A stretch of 42,990 nucleotides of DNA. Origin: Arthrobacter sp. (GTDB lineage Bacteria; Actinomycetota; Actinomycetes; Actinomycetales; Micrococcaceae). Below, one piece after another: positions 18,119 through 26,714 of this stretch. The notes beneath the pieces were generated by a model. The model was not told where the DNA came from. It saw only the letters and a program-made list of their open reading frames with translations, and made no database searches. Both the position numbers and the translations under genes were made by a program. Location: NCBI GenBank assembly GCA_030146405.1, contig JASLBS010000127.1, positions 1 to 42,990 on the forward strand, read 5' to 3'. How positions within the stretch are numbered: the first letter of the stretch is position 1; each line of letters opens with the position of its first letter.

Positions 18119-18937
18119 CTACACCTCCCGGCGGGAGAACTCCCCCGCGGCCCGCACCTGCTCCGGAGTGGGCCGGATGCCCGTGTAGAGGACGAACTGC
18201 TCCTCGGCCTGCAGGGCCACCACCTCGGCACCCGTGATCACCGGCCTCCCGGCCCGCCGGGCCGCGAGGATCAGCGGAGTCTCCGACGGGGAGGCGACGA
18301 CGTCGAACACCACGCGCGCGGCGTCGATGGCGTCGTCCGGGAAGGCGAGCGCACCGGCGTCCGGGCCGGTCATGCCCAGTGGCGTCACGTTGAGGAGGAG
18401 GTCGGCCCTCGAATCCTCCACGTGCCGCTGCCACGCGAACCCGTACAGTTCTGCGAGCGCACGGCCCGTGCGCTCGTTGCGGGCCACCACGGTTACCCGG
18501 GTGAAGCCGGAGTCGCGGAGGGCTGCGACCACGGCCTTCGCCATCCCCCCGGAGCCCCGAACGAGCACGGAGTACGACGAGGGCACCGAGTGCTCCCGCA
18601 GCAGGCGCTCGATCGCGAGGTAGTCCGTGTTGTAGGCGGTGAGGACGCCGTCGTCGTTCACGATCGTGTTCACGGAATCGATGGCTCCGGCCGACGGGTC
18701 GAGGTGGTCCACGAGCGGGATCACGTCCTCCTTGAACGGCATCGAGACGGCGCAGCCCCGGATACCGAGCCCCCGCAGGCCCGCGACGGCGGAGGGAAGA
18801 TCGGTGGTGGTGAACGCCTTGTAGATGAAGTTCAGCCCCAACTCCTCGTAGAGGTAGTTGTGGAAGCGCGTGCCGATGTTGCTGGGGCGTGCGGCCAGGG
18901 AGATGCAGAGGGTCATGTCTTTGTTGAGGATGGGCAC
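18119..18937 (-). CDS. Shikimate dehydrogenase-like oxidoreductase (divergent AroE paralogue)
   Basis: A 272-residue protein of AroE architecture. It has AVSMPFK with catalytic Lys69, NTI near 90, NTDY with Asp105, and the dinucleotide loop RGSGGMAKAVVAAL (127-140). The N-terminus differs from true AroE: the substrate-binding serine motif (SxSP before HN) is replaced by ARPSNIGTRFHN, so the substrate may not be shikimate. The GTG at 18937 gives the usual length. It has no usable Shine-Dalgarno sequence but sits 6 nt after a CACAAT hexamer, suggesting a leaderless message; a longer start at ATG 19018 behind AAAGGTG cannot be excluded. It probably forms an operon with the phzF-like gene. Confidence 0.82.
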   Translation of the reverse strand: MPILNKDMTLCISLAARPSNIGTRFHNYLYEELGLNFIYKAFTTTDLPSAVAGLRGLGIRGCAVSMPFKEDVIPLVDHLDPSAGAIDSVNTIVNDDGVLTAYNTDYLAIERLLREHSVPSSYSVLVRGSGGMAKAVVAALRDSGFTRVTVVARNERTGRALAELYGFAWQRHVEDSRADLLLNVTPLGMTGPDAGALAFPDDAIDAARVVFDVVASPSETPLILAARRAGRPVITGAEVVALQAEEQFVLYTGIRPTPEQVRAAGEFSRREV

Positions 18938-19100
18938 CGCTCCATTGTGCCCTGCACCGTAGCGGTACCCGCCCCGCATCGGCGGTGCAGTGAGGCCAGT
19001 GGCTGCACAGAAGGACATGATCCGCACCTTTCCGCCCGGCTCACTACACTTAGGTCAGTCCTTCGCACGACGGCGAGTCGCCGAGGCAGAAGAGACACCG

Positions 19101-20285
19101 ATGACCGCCCCGTCCCAGGAGCAAGGCCCCTTGAAGATCGATTTCGCGCAGTCCGCCCAGTCCACGCTCGGCGTGGAGTGGGAGCTGGCGCTCGTGGACC
19201 GCTCCACCGGTGACCTCGTCCCGGTGGCCACCGATGTGCTGCGACAGCTTCGTGCGAGCCATCCGGAGCTGCAGGACGACGACGAGCACCCCCACGTCAA
19301 GCAGGAGCTCCTCCTCAACACCGTCGAACTGGTCACGGGTGTCTGCGCCACGGTCCACGAGGCGAAGGAGGACCTCGCCCGCTCGCTGGCAGCCGTCCGC
19401 GAGGTCACCGATCCCATGGGGGTGGAGCTGTTCTGCGCCGGTTCGCACCCCTTCAGCGTCCCGAGGTCCCAACAGGTCACGGACAAGGAGCGCTACGCGA
19501 AACTCATCGACCGCACGCAGTGGTGGGGCCAGCAGATGGTCATCTACGGCGTCCACGTGCACGTGGGGCTCGATTCCAGGGACAAGGCGCTCCCGATCGT
19601 CGACGGCCTGACCAACTACTTCCCGCATTTCCAGGCGCTCTCGGCGTCCTCCCCCTTCTGGGGCGGGGAGGACACCGGGTACGCCTCGCAGCGTGCGTTG
19701 ATGTTCCAGCAGCTGCCCACGGCCGGTCTGCCGTTCCACTTCGACGACTGGAGCGGGTACGAGTCCTATGTCCAGGACATGTTCACCACCGGGGTGATCG
19801 ACACCATCGGTGAGATCCGCTGGGACGTGCGCCCGGTCCACAACCTCGGCACCGTGGAGATGCGCGTGTGCGACGGGCTCTCCACCCTGCAGGAGGTGGG
19901 TGCGGTCGCAGCTCTGACCCAGTGCCTCGTCCAGGAGTTCTCGGACACGCTCGATGCCGGCGGGACGATCGCCACGATGCCGCCCTGGCACACGCAGGAG
20001 AACAAGTGGCGGGCGGCGCGTTACGGTCTGGACGCCATCATCATCCTCGACGCCGCAGGGAAGGAACAGCTTGTCACCGAGCACCTCGTCGAGGTCCTGA
20101 ACCGGTTGGAACCCATCGCCGCGAAACTCGGCTGCAGCACCGAGCTGTCCGACGTCGAGGCCATCGTCCGCCGCGGCGCCGGGTACCAGCGCCAGCGGCG
20201 CATCGCGGAGGAGAACGACGGCGACCTCCGCGCCGTCGTGCTGGACCTGGTGCGGCAACTCCGCACAGGGACCACCGCCCCGTAG
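19101..20285 (+). CDS. YbdK-type carboxylate-amine ligase (glutamate-cysteine ligase family 2)
   Basis: A 394-residue ATP-dependent ligase of the GCS2 family. TLGVEWELALVD near residue 22 is the family's GxExE-type metal-binding strand, and the same fold contributes YGVHVHVGL near 150 and RPVHNLGTVEMRVCDG near 245. Family members show weak glutamate-cysteine ligase activity in vitro, but the physiological product in actinobacteria is unclear. The ATG at 19101 (MTAPSQEQGP) is preceded by only a weak AGAGA; TACACT about 55 nt upstream is a possible -10 box. It is divergent from the AroE-like gene and convergent with the 81-residue gene 10 nt away. Confidence 0.88.
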   Translation: MTAPSQEQGPLKIDFAQSAQSTLGVEWELALVDRSTGDLVPVATDVLRQLRASHPELQDDDEHPHVKQELLLNTVELVTGVCATVHEAKEDLARSLAAVREVTDPMGVELFCAGSHPFSVPRSQQVTDKERYAKLIDRTQWWGQQMVIYGVHVHVGLDSRDKALPIVDGLTNYFPHFQALSASSPFWGGEDTGYASQRALMFQQLPTAGLPFHFDDWSGYESYVQDMFTTGVIDTIGEIRWDVRPVHNLGTVEMRVCDGLSTLQEVGAVAALTQCLVQEFSDTLDAGGTIATMPPWHTQENKWRAARYGLDAIIILDAAGKEQLVTEHLVEVLNRLEPIAAKLGCSTELSDVEAIVRRGAGYQRQRRIAEENDGDLRAVVLDLVRQLRTGTTAP

Positions 20286-20295
20286 GAACGGAGCG

Positions 20296-20541
20296 TCAGC
20301 CCCGGTTTCCCCCGAAGCGGTCGTCCGAGGTGGGGTTGTCCGCCGGGGAGTCCTCGAGGCCGAGGCTCCCCGCGAGCGTCTCCGGGGAGGGTGTGCTGTC
20401 CGGCACCACCTGGTTCGCCAGGAGGTCCACCTGGTCCGCTGCGGTCAGCGGACCGTCCTGGATCGACTCGGCGCTCGTCGGATCCACCCCCTCGGTGCTG
20501 CCCAGGTCCACCAGATGACGGTCTTCACTCGGTTGTTCCAT
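20296..20541 (-). CDS. Small acidic hypothetical protein, 81 residues
   Basis: I do not recognise a family. The product (MEQPSEDRHLVDLG...) is rich in Asp, Glu, Pro and Ser, has no hydrophobic segment and is probably disordered. It contains LTAADQVDLLANQVVPD near the centre. Support is modest: an ATG start, no overlap with neighbours and third-position bias like its neighbours. No clear Shine-Dalgarno sequence is seen. It may be cotranscribed with nothing, since the next minus-strand gene ends upstream of a different operon. Confidence 0.55.
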   Translation of the reverse strand: MEQPSEDRHLVDLGSTEGVDPTSAESIQDGPLTAADQVDLLANQVVPDSTPSPETLAGSLGLEDSPADNPTSDDRFGGNRG

Positions 20542-20668
20542 GGTCCGAGCGTAAGCGCCTCTTCGGCGCAGATCAGCCGGCGCTTCCGCCCACGTCCGCT
20601 GTTGCGCCCGCCGGTGGACGGGGTGTATCCGCCGGGATCCCAGGGCGCCGGAGCAGCGCCTCCCGACG

Positions 20669-22645
20669 CTAGTCCTCCGTTCGGACCAGGGCGTAGCCGA
20701 ACGGTTCCAGGGTCACGTCGCGGACGTCGTCGCCGGTACGGGCATCGCTCCCACGCAGGTCGATCCGAACGCGGTCCTGCCCGTGGTTGATGACCGTCAC
20801 GACGTTCCCACGCCGGACTGCCTCGACCATCGGCGGAAGCCCGGGCAGCACCGGCGCAACCCCCGCGGCCCCGAAGACGTGCTCGAGGATCTGCCGGGCG
20901 CCGTCGGCGTCCGGGATCGTGGCCACGTAGTAGGCCGTCCCTGCGCCCCCGGCCCGCGAGGTCACCGCGGGCCACCCGTCCTGTCGGTTGCCGCTGAACA
21001 CCGCCAGGACCTCCGCGTCGAGGACCTCTGCCTCCTCCGCGAGCAGGGAGCCGGTGAAGTCGAACCCGTTGCCGCCGACCTCCGCCCGCTGCTGTCCTGG
21101 CCCTTCCGTACCGGGGTGCACCATCGCCCCGAAATCCTTGACGACGACACCGAGGAGGTCCCGGAGCTGGGTGCCGAAACCTCCTGCCCGGAAGCGGTCG
21201 TCGGCGTCCACCACATCGCTGAACGCCGTGACCAGCAGGTGCCCGCCCTGCTCCACGAAGCCACTCAGGTTACGGGCGGCGGCGTCCGTCAGGAGGTAGA
21301 GATGGGGTGCCACCACGGCGCTGTAGCGCGAGAGGTCCGCCGTGGGCGGCACGATGTCCACCTGCACGTGCAGGCGGTGCGCGGCGTCGTACCAGCCCCG
21401 GACCAGCGAGAGGTAGTCGAGGGACGTGGGGTGGTCGGGGCTCTCGATGGCCCACCAGTTGTCCCAGTCCATCAGAATGGCTACGCGGGTGGTGCCGGAA
21501 TCCACCGGGAGGTTTTGCAGGTGTCCCAGCTCCGCGCCGAGCGCCACGATCTCGCGCCACGTGCGCGTGTCCGTCCCCGCGTGCGGCAGCATCGCCGAGT
21601 GGAACTTCTCGGACCCGGCCCGCGACTGGCGCCATTGGAAGAACAGGATGCCGCCGGCCCCGCGGGCAACGGCCTGCATGCTCTGCGCAGCCATCTGACC
21701 CGGCGCCTTCGGCGCGTTGGACGGCCGCCAGTTCACCGCGTTGGAGGCCTGCTCCATCAGCAGCCACGGCGTTCCCGGCTTCAGGGAGCGCATGAGGTCC
21801 CCGTGGAACGCACCCTCGCGGAAACCCTCCGGATCGTTGGGGTCCGGGTACAGGTCATCGCTGACCACGTCCAGTTCAGTTGCCCACTCCGCGTAGTTGA
21901 CCGGCTTGAACGCACCCATGAAATTCGTGGTGATCGGCTGCCCTGCCCCTGCGGCGCGGATGATGTCGCGTTCCATCAGGTAGCACTCGAACAGCATGTC
22001 CGAGGTGAACCGCCGGTAGTCGAGCAGTTGACCCGGATTGTGGCTGTAGGGGGCGTGCCGCGGAGGGAAGATCTCCGAGAACGAGCCGTAGCGCTGGGAC
22101 CAGAACATCGTTCCCCACGCCTCGTTCAGGGCGTCCACGGAGCCGTGGCGTCGCTCGAGCCAGGAGCGGAAGGCATCGCGGGCGGCGTCCGAGTAGTCGA
22201 CGTCCAGGTGGCAGCCGTACTCGTTGTTCACGTGCCACATGGTGACCGCCGGGTGCTGGGCATAGCGTTCGGCGAGCTTCGTGACGAGGGTCGCAGCGAG
22301 ACGGCGGTAGTCGGGTGAGGACGGCGCGTAGTGCTGGCGGCTTCCGTGCCAGTAGGGCGTCCCGTGCTCGTCCGCCGCGAGCAGGCCGGGGTAGGCGACG
22401 GTGGCCCAGGGTGGCGGTGAGGCCGTCGCCGTCGCCAGGTCGACGGCTATCCCGCCGTCGTGGAGCAGACCGATGACGCGGTCCAGCCAGTCGAAGTCGA
22501 ACTCGTGCTCGGAGGGCTGGATACGGGCCCAGGAGAAGATTCCCAGGCTGACCATCGTCACCCCTGCCTCCTGCATCCGGACGATGTCCTCGGGCCAGAC
22601 GTCCTCCGGCCACTGCTCGGGGTTGTAGTCGGCGCCGTAGTGCAC
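20669..22645 (-). CDS. Beta-galactosidase, glycoside hydrolase family 42 (YesZ/BgaA-like)
   Basis: A 658-residue enzyme that removes terminal beta-galactosyl residues. The N-terminal TIM barrel begins HYGADYNPEQW; the acid/base is Glu142 in WHVNNEYGC and the nucleophile Glu298 in WLLMEQA. A trimerisation domain (about 390-590, with VDIVPPTADLSRY) and a C-terminal beta domain follow. There is no signal peptide, so it acts in the cytoplasm on imported oligosaccharides. The frame is open far upstream, but CAGGAG lies 6 nt before the GTG at 22645 and fixes the start. It is the last gene of the sugar ABC operon. In Bacillus the equivalent YesZ acts on rhamnogalacturonan fragments; that substrate is inferred from context. 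Confidence 0.94.
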   Translation of the reverse strand: MHYGADYNPEQWPEDVWPEDIVRMQEAGVTMVSLGIFSWARIQPSEHEFDFDWLDRVIGLLHDGGIAVDLATATASPPPWATVAYPGLLAADEHGTPYWHGSRQHYAPSSPDYRRLAATLVTKLAERYAQHPAVTMWHVNNEYGCHLDVDYSDAARDAFRSWLERRHGSVDALNEAWGTMFWSQRYGSFSEIFPPRHAPYSHNPGQLLDYRRFTSDMLFECYLMERDIIRAAGAGQPITTNFMGAFKPVNYAEWATELDVVSDDLYPDPNDPEGFREGAFHGDLMRSLKPGTPWLLMEQASNAVNWRPSNAPKAPGQMAAQSMQAVARGAGGILFFQWRQSRAGSEKFHSAMLPHAGTDTRTWREIVALGAELGHLQNLPVDSGTTRVAILMDWDNWWAIESPDHPTSLDYLSLVRGWYDAAHRLHVQVDIVPPTADLSRYSAVVAPHLYLLTDAAARNLSGFVEQGGHLLVTAFSDVVDADDRFRAGGFGTQLRDLLGVVVKDFGAMVHPGTEGPGQQRAEVGGNGFDFTGSLLAEEAEVLDAEVLAVFSGNRQDGWPAVTSRAGGAGTAYYVATIPDADGARQILEHVFGAAGVAPVLPGLPPMVEAVRRGNVVTVINHGQDRVRIDLRGSDARTGDDVRDVTLEPFGYALVRTED

Positions 22646-22686
22646 GTGGAACTCCTGGGGTAGGGAATCGGTGGTTGGAAAAGGGC

Positions 22687-23325
22687 TCAGGACCGCTGTG
22701 CCCGTTCGCGTACCGCCGTCGTCAGCGCCGCGAACACGAGGCACCCGATACCCGGCACCACGAGCGGCGTCAGCTGCCACACGGCCAGCACGGCGAGAAT
22801 CACGGCCACGAGGAGCCAGACCACACCCGGCGGATCGGCGCGCGCGTCCTGGAGCCAGGACCGGCCGGCCGCCCGCCACGAGCGGGAATGCTGCCAGCGT
22901 GCCGTCATCCCGGTGAGGCTCACCAGCAGCGCCACCAGGACGAGGACTCCGCCCGCGAGGATGAACTGCCAACCGGGGAGGAGCCTCGAGTTGGCGATCA
23001 CGATGTTGACCAGCAGGATCGCGATGGCGAGGACGGAGACCACACCCACCAACCAGCCCGTCCTCAACGCGGCCAGGAAATCCTTGAAGAACTTCTTCGG
23101 CGGGGCGGTCTCGGCCAGCAGGAATCTGCGCAGATGTGCCGAACCGGCCGCGCAGGCCGCCGGAAGGGTGATCAGCGCTACGCCGGCCACGCAGCAGAGG
23201 ATGCCCACCCAGAGCACTTCCCCGAACAGGGCGAACTTCGCCGTTGCTCCGGGCCAGCGCAGGGTGCTGCCGTCATGGGCGGCAGCACTCCGGGCCCTGG
23301 CCTCCTCACGCCGGCGATTCGTCAT
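22687..23325 (-). CDS. YesL-type DUF624 membrane protein
   Basis: A 212-residue membrane protein with about five hydrophobic segments: residues 30-55, 85-107, 115-140, 165-182 and 185-200. After a short basic N-terminus (MTNRRREEAR) comes the family-like FGEVLWVGILCCVAGVALITLPAACAA, and the amphipathic stretch KKFFKDFLAALRTGW lies between helices. DUF624/YesL proteins usually accompany carbohydrate ABC importers; their biochemical role is unknown. The ATG at 23325 overlaps the permease stop by 4 nt, so translation is coupled. GH42 follows after 41 nt. Confidence 0.85.
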   Translation of the reverse strand: MTNRRREEARARSAAAHDGSTLRWPGATAKFALFGEVLWVGILCCVAGVALITLPAACAAGSAHLRRFLLAETAPPKKFFKDFLAALRTGWLVGVVSVLAIAILLVNIVIANSRLLPGWQFILAGGVLVLVALLVSLTGMTARWQHSRSWRAAGRSWLQDARADPPGVVWLLVAVILAVLAVWQLTPLVVPGIGCLVFAALTTAVRERAQRS

Positions 23326-24242
23326 CCCTTGAGGCCCTGCGTCGCCACTCCGCTGATGAGGAAGCGCTGGAACACGACGAAGAAGAGCATCACGGGGACC
23401 AGCGCCAGGACGGCGATGGCGATGGTGGCCCCGTAGTCGGACGTACTCGTCTGGTCGTTGAAGATATTGAGGGCGAGGGGTAGCGGGTACTTCTCCGGCG
23501 AGTTCAGGTAGAGCAGTGGCCCGAGGAAGTCGTTCCAGCTCCAGATGAAGGCGAAGATCGACGACGTGATGAGTGCCGGTTTGATCAGGGGCAGGGTGAT
23601 GGAGAAGAAGATCCGCGCGTGTCCGCACCCGTCGATCCGCGCTGCCTCGTCGAGTTCGCGCGGGAGATTGCGGATGAACTGCACGATGAGGAAGATGAAG
23701 AACGCCTCGGTGGCGAGGAACTTGCCCGTCAGCAGCGGCCAGTAGGTATCGATCATCCCCAGGTTCCGGAAGATGACGTACTGCGGGATGATCAGCACGT
23801 GGAAGGGCAGCAGGAGCGTGCCGATCATCGCTGCGAAGAGGATCGAACTTCCGCGGAACCGTATGCGGGCGAAGGCATAGGCCGCCATGGAGGAGGAGAT
23901 CACGGTACCGATCACGGCTCCGAGGCCCAGGATCAGGGAGTTGGTGAAGAAGCGCCAGGTGGGGATGCCCGCGATACCACCGATGACCTTGACGAAATTG
24001 TCGATCGTGGGATTCTCGGGGAAGAATCCCTGGTTGCTACCGAACTCCGAGCTCGGCTTGAAGGACGCCGACACCATCCAGAGAAGTGGGTAGAGGATCA
24101 GTGCCGAGAGTGCCAGGACGCCCAGGAGCCAGACCGCTGTGGGAATGTGCCGACGCATGGGCCGCCGCCGCGGTTCCGGCTGAGTGTTGTACTCGGGGTC
24201 CGTGGGTACCGGAACCGCAGGGTTCGATTCGATGGTGGTCAC
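23322..24242 (-). CDS. Sugar ABC transporter permease, MalG/YesQ-like
   Basis: A 306-residue inner-membrane permease with six helices preceded by a hydrophilic N-terminus of about 30 residues. The EAA loop ELDEAARIDGCGHARIFFSI at about 195-215 docks the ATPase, and the C-terminus QRFLISGVATQGLKG is a CUT1 hallmark. The GTG at 24242 overlaps the stop of the first permease by 4 nt, and its own stop overlaps yesL. No ATPase is encoded in this operon. As in Bacillus and Streptomyces, a shared MsmX/MsiK-type ATPase elsewhere is expected. Confidence 0.92.
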   Translation of the reverse strand: MTTIESNPAVPVPTDPEYNTQPEPRRRPMRRHIPTAVWLLGVLALSALILYPLLWMVSASFKPSSEFGSNQGFFPENPTIDNFVKVIGGIAGIPTWRFFTNSLILGLGAVIGTVISSSMAAYAFARIRFRGSSILFAAMIGTLLLPFHVLIIPQYVIFRNLGMIDTYWPLLTGKFLATEAFFIFLIVQFIRNLPRELDEAARIDGCGHARIFFSITLPLIKPALITSSIFAFIWSWNDFLGPLLYLNSPEKYPLPLALNIFNDQTSTSDYGATIAIAVLALVPVMLFFVVFQRFLISGVATQGLKG

Positions 24243-25225
24243 TTGGAGTCTCCTGCGTAGTGCACCCAGCTCTTGGACGTGCGGAAGAGGATGAAGGCGA
24301 GGACACCGACGGCCAGGAGGAGCACCCAGGCCATCGCGGAGGCGTAGCCCATCTGGTTGTCGCGGAATGCCCGCGTGTAGAGGTAGACGGTGTAGAAGTT
24401 GGTGGCGCCGCCGGGACCACCGGTACCCGAACCGATGATGTAGGCCGAGGCGAAGATCTGGAAGGCGTTGATCATCTCGAGCAGCAGGTTGAAGAAGATC
24501 ACCGGCGAGAGCATCGGCACCGTGACGCTGATGAACTTGCGCCAGGCGCGAGCCCCGTCCACGGACGCGGCTTCGTAGAGTTCGGCCGGCACACCCTTCA
24601 GGCCGGCCAGGAAGATCACCATCGGGGCGCCGAACTGCCAGACCGCGAGGAGGATCATCATGGGCATGATCAGGGAGGGACTACCGATCCAACCGCCCAT
24701 GGTGATGCCGAAGAGGCTGAGCGTCCCGTCCACGGGGCCATCGGTGGAGAACATGGCCCGCCACACGAGGGCGATACTGACGCTCGCACCGATCAGGCTG
24801 GGAGCGTAGAAGGCCGAGCGGAAGAAACCCGTACCGCGCGCCTTGTAGTTCAGCAGCATCGCGACGGCGAGCGCAGCGGCGAGTTTGATGGGTGTGCCCA
24901 CCAGCACGTAGATCAGCGTGATCCGCACCGAGCCCCAGAACCGCTCGTCGTTGGCCATCCTCGAGAGATTGTCGAGTCCGGTCCAGACGGGCGCCCGGAA
25001 CAGGTTGTAGTCCGTGAACGCCAGGTACAGGGAGATCAGCATGGGGCCGAGGGTCAGGCCGATGAACCCCAGGAGCCACGGGGACAGGAAGATGTAGCCG
25101 GCCAGGTTGTCGCGGTTGCGGGCCCTGGTGCTCCCCGACGTGCCCGTCCGGCGGCTACCCGCCGGACGGGCACCGGATTCGGCGGTGCCGGCCGAGGTTG
25201 GCGCGTGCGCCGAGTCCGTGCTCAC
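24239..25225 (-). CDS. Sugar ABC transporter permease, MalF/YesP-like
   Basis: A 328-residue permease. After a polar N-terminus with several Arg/Thr residues come six helices from about residue 45. LYEAASVDGARAWRKFISVTVPML is the EAA loop at about 230-253. YIFLSPWLLGFIGLTLGPM is the usual first helix of CUT1 MalF-type permeases. The start was set at GTG 25225 (MSTDSAHAPT) because GGGGAG precedes it by 7 nt; a TTG two codons earlier is too close to that site. It lies 20 nt after the binding-protein gene and overlaps the next permease by 4 nt. Confidence 0.92.
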   Translation of the reverse strand: MSTDSAHAPTSAGTAESGARPAGSRRTGTSGSTRARNRDNLAGYIFLSPWLLGFIGLTLGPMLISLYLAFTDYNLFRAPVWTGLDNLSRMANDERFWGSVRITLIYVLVGTPIKLAAALAVAMLLNYKARGTGFFRSAFYAPSLIGASVSIALVWRAMFSTDGPVDGTLSLFGITMGGWIGSPSLIMPMMILLAVWQFGAPMVIFLAGLKGVPAELYEAASVDGARAWRKFISVTVPMLSPVIFFNLLLEMINAFQIFASAYIIGSGTGGPGGATNFYTVYLYTRAFRDNQMGYASAMAWVLLLAVGVLAFILFRTSKSWVHYAGDSK

Positions 25226-25245
25226 AGTCAAACTCCCCTGGTCGC

Positions 25246-26538
25246 CTAGTTACCGAGCGTGACGGCGGCTTCGTCGAAGAACTGCTTCGCCGCTTCCTCG
25301 GGGGTGATCGCACCCAGACCGATGGACTTACCGAGATCCCAGAAGGTCTGCTCGATGGCCCCGAAACCGGACACGGGTGCCGCCGGTACGTCACCCAGTC
25401 GATCGGAGATCGAGTCGAGGTACTCCTGCACGGCGGCGTCCGGTCCCTCGAGGTTCGCTCCCTCGAGTTGCGTGGCCGAAGCAGGGATCCCGAGCGTGGC
25501 TCCGAAGATCTCGCCGACCTCCGGGCTGTTGATGAGGAAGTCGATGAACGTTGCTGCTGCCTCGGGGTGCTCGGTCGATGCCGACGCCGCCTGCATGAGG
25601 CCGACCTTGCGGTACAGGTCCGCCTCCCCCGGGTTGTCGGTGGGAGGGGCGACGATCGTGAGCTCCTCCGCCCCGGTGTCGCCGAGGTATCCGCCCAGGA
25701 AGTTGCTCCAGCTCATCTCGCTGGTGGTCAGGTTTCCACCGAAACCGGAGACGGGCATGATCTCCTCGAGCGTGCGCTGAGGAACGATGACGCTGTCGCG
25801 GTTTTCCTGGCCCTCCTCCCAGTGAGCCACGAGCTCCTCCTGCGTGAAGTTGAGCTCCCCCTCGTCCGTGAAGAGCTCGCGGCCGTCCTGGCGCATCTTC
25901 AGCTCGAGGTCCTGGATGCGCTGCGTGGTGTCGCTGCCACCGTAGACGGATCCGCCGCTCGCTTCGGTGACGGAGGCCATGTAGGCGTCGTAGTCCTCCC
26001 AGCTCGTTCCACCCTCATACGGCTCCACCCCTACGTCGGCCAGCAGGGCCGGGTTCTGGAACACGGACCAGGCGCTGTAGCCGGTCGGGATGGCGTAGGT
26101 GCCGTCGTCGAGCTCACCCGTGGCGAGGAGGCTCTCGTCGATGTCCTCCGTGGTGATGCCGTTGTCGAAGTAGTCGCTGAGGTTCAGGAGCAGGCCGTTG
26201 TCCCCGTACTGGCGGAGGTAGGTGAAGTCGAACTGCATGACGTCCGGCAGGCCGCCACCGGCAGCTTCCGTCTGGCGCTTCTCCCAGTAGGAGGGGTAGT
26301 CGGAGAACGTCTCGTTGATCGAGATGTTCGGGTACTGCTCCTCGAATGCGGCGATCGCCTCGGTGTACCGTCCGGCGCGGTCCTCGTTGCCCCAGAACGT
26401 GTAATTGAGCGAGATCTCCTCGTCGGGATCGAGCGCTGCGGGCTCGCCCCCGCCGCCGCCACACCCGGTCAGCAACAGTCCGGTGGCGGTCAGGGCTGCT
26501 ACGCCTGTCAGCGTGCGGCGTGAAAGTGTGCGGAACAT
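25246..26538 (-). CDS. Sugar ABC transporter solute-binding lipoprotein (YesO-like, CUT1)
   Basis: A 430-residue extracytoplasmic lipoprotein. The signal peptide is basic and ends LLTGC with the lipidated Cys26, then a glycine run. The mature protein has the extracellular family-1 binding fold with YTFWGNEDRAGRYTEAIAAFEEQYPNI at the start and LPDVMQFDF at the first hinge. AGGAGG lies 6 nt before the ATG. It heads an operon of two permeases, yesL and GH42. The ligand is inferred to be oligosaccharides from rhamnogalacturonan I, because of the GH42 and the PL11 lyase nearby. The promoter has two LacI-type palindromes, so induction by the sugar is likely. Confidence 0.92.
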   Translation of the reverse strand: MFRTLSRRTLTGVAALTATGLLLTGCGGGGGEPAALDPDEEISLNYTFWGNEDRAGRYTEAIAAFEEQYPNISINETFSDYPSYWEKRQTEAAGGGLPDVMQFDFTYLRQYGDNGLLLNLSDYFDNGITTEDIDESLLATGELDDGTYAIPTGYSAWSVFQNPALLADVGVEPYEGGTSWEDYDAYMASVTEASGGSVYGGSDTTQRIQDLELKMRQDGRELFTDEGELNFTQEELVAHWEEGQENRDSVIVPQRTLEEIMPVSGFGGNLTTSEMSWSNFLGGYLGDTGAEELTIVAPPTDNPGEADLYRKVGLMQAASASTEHPEAAATFIDFLINSPEVGEIFGATLGIPASATQLEGANLEGPDAAVQEYLDSISDRLGDVPAAPVSGFGAIEQTFWDLGKSIGLGAITPEEAAKQFFDEAAVTLGN

Positions 26539-26585
26539 CGTTGTCCTCCTGGAAAACTTCTTCGTCAGCCATCGTGGAACGCCCT

Positions 26586-26601
26586 CGGAAAGCGTTATCC
26601 G
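26586..26601. promoter_or_regulatory. LacI-type operator of the sugar ABC operon
   Basis: CGGAAAGCGTTATCCG is an imperfect 16-bp palindrome with a central CG, just downstream of the -10 box. Its core resembles the operators at 30461 and 40461 (GG-A/T-AA-G/A-CG-C/T-TT-T/A-CC), which points to one LacI-family regulator or a group of close paralogues. Confidence 0.72.
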
Positions 26602-26603
26602 TC

Positions 26604-26632
26604 AGCGTAGATTGAATCGTATCAATGGTCAA
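26604..26632 (-). promoter_or_regulatory. Promoter of the sugar ABC-GH42 operon
   Basis: TTGACC and TACGCT are separated by exactly 17 nt on the minus strand, 65 nt before the binding-protein ATG. A palindrome fills the spacer and a LacI-type operator begins just past the -10 box. Confidence 0.8.
26611..26626. promoter_or_regulatory. Palindrome filling the -35/-10 spacer
   Basis: ATTGAATCGTATCAAT has 5-nt inverted arms around a central CG, the outline of a LacI-family operator, and sits precisely between -35 and -10. Its sequence differs from the neighbouring operator at 26586, so a second regulator may act here. Confidence 0.6.
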
Positions 26633-26714
26633 CAGCACTGCACCCGGAAAAGGATCCGAGCATCCTGTCCCGGTACCCTGTCCGGTCGCGGTGCACCGTG
26701 AGAGGATGCACCCC

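Noticed and set aside
23361..23380. GGAAGCGCTGGAA as a further LacI-type operator
   Set aside because: It lies within the permease coding region and lacks the right half of the palindrome.
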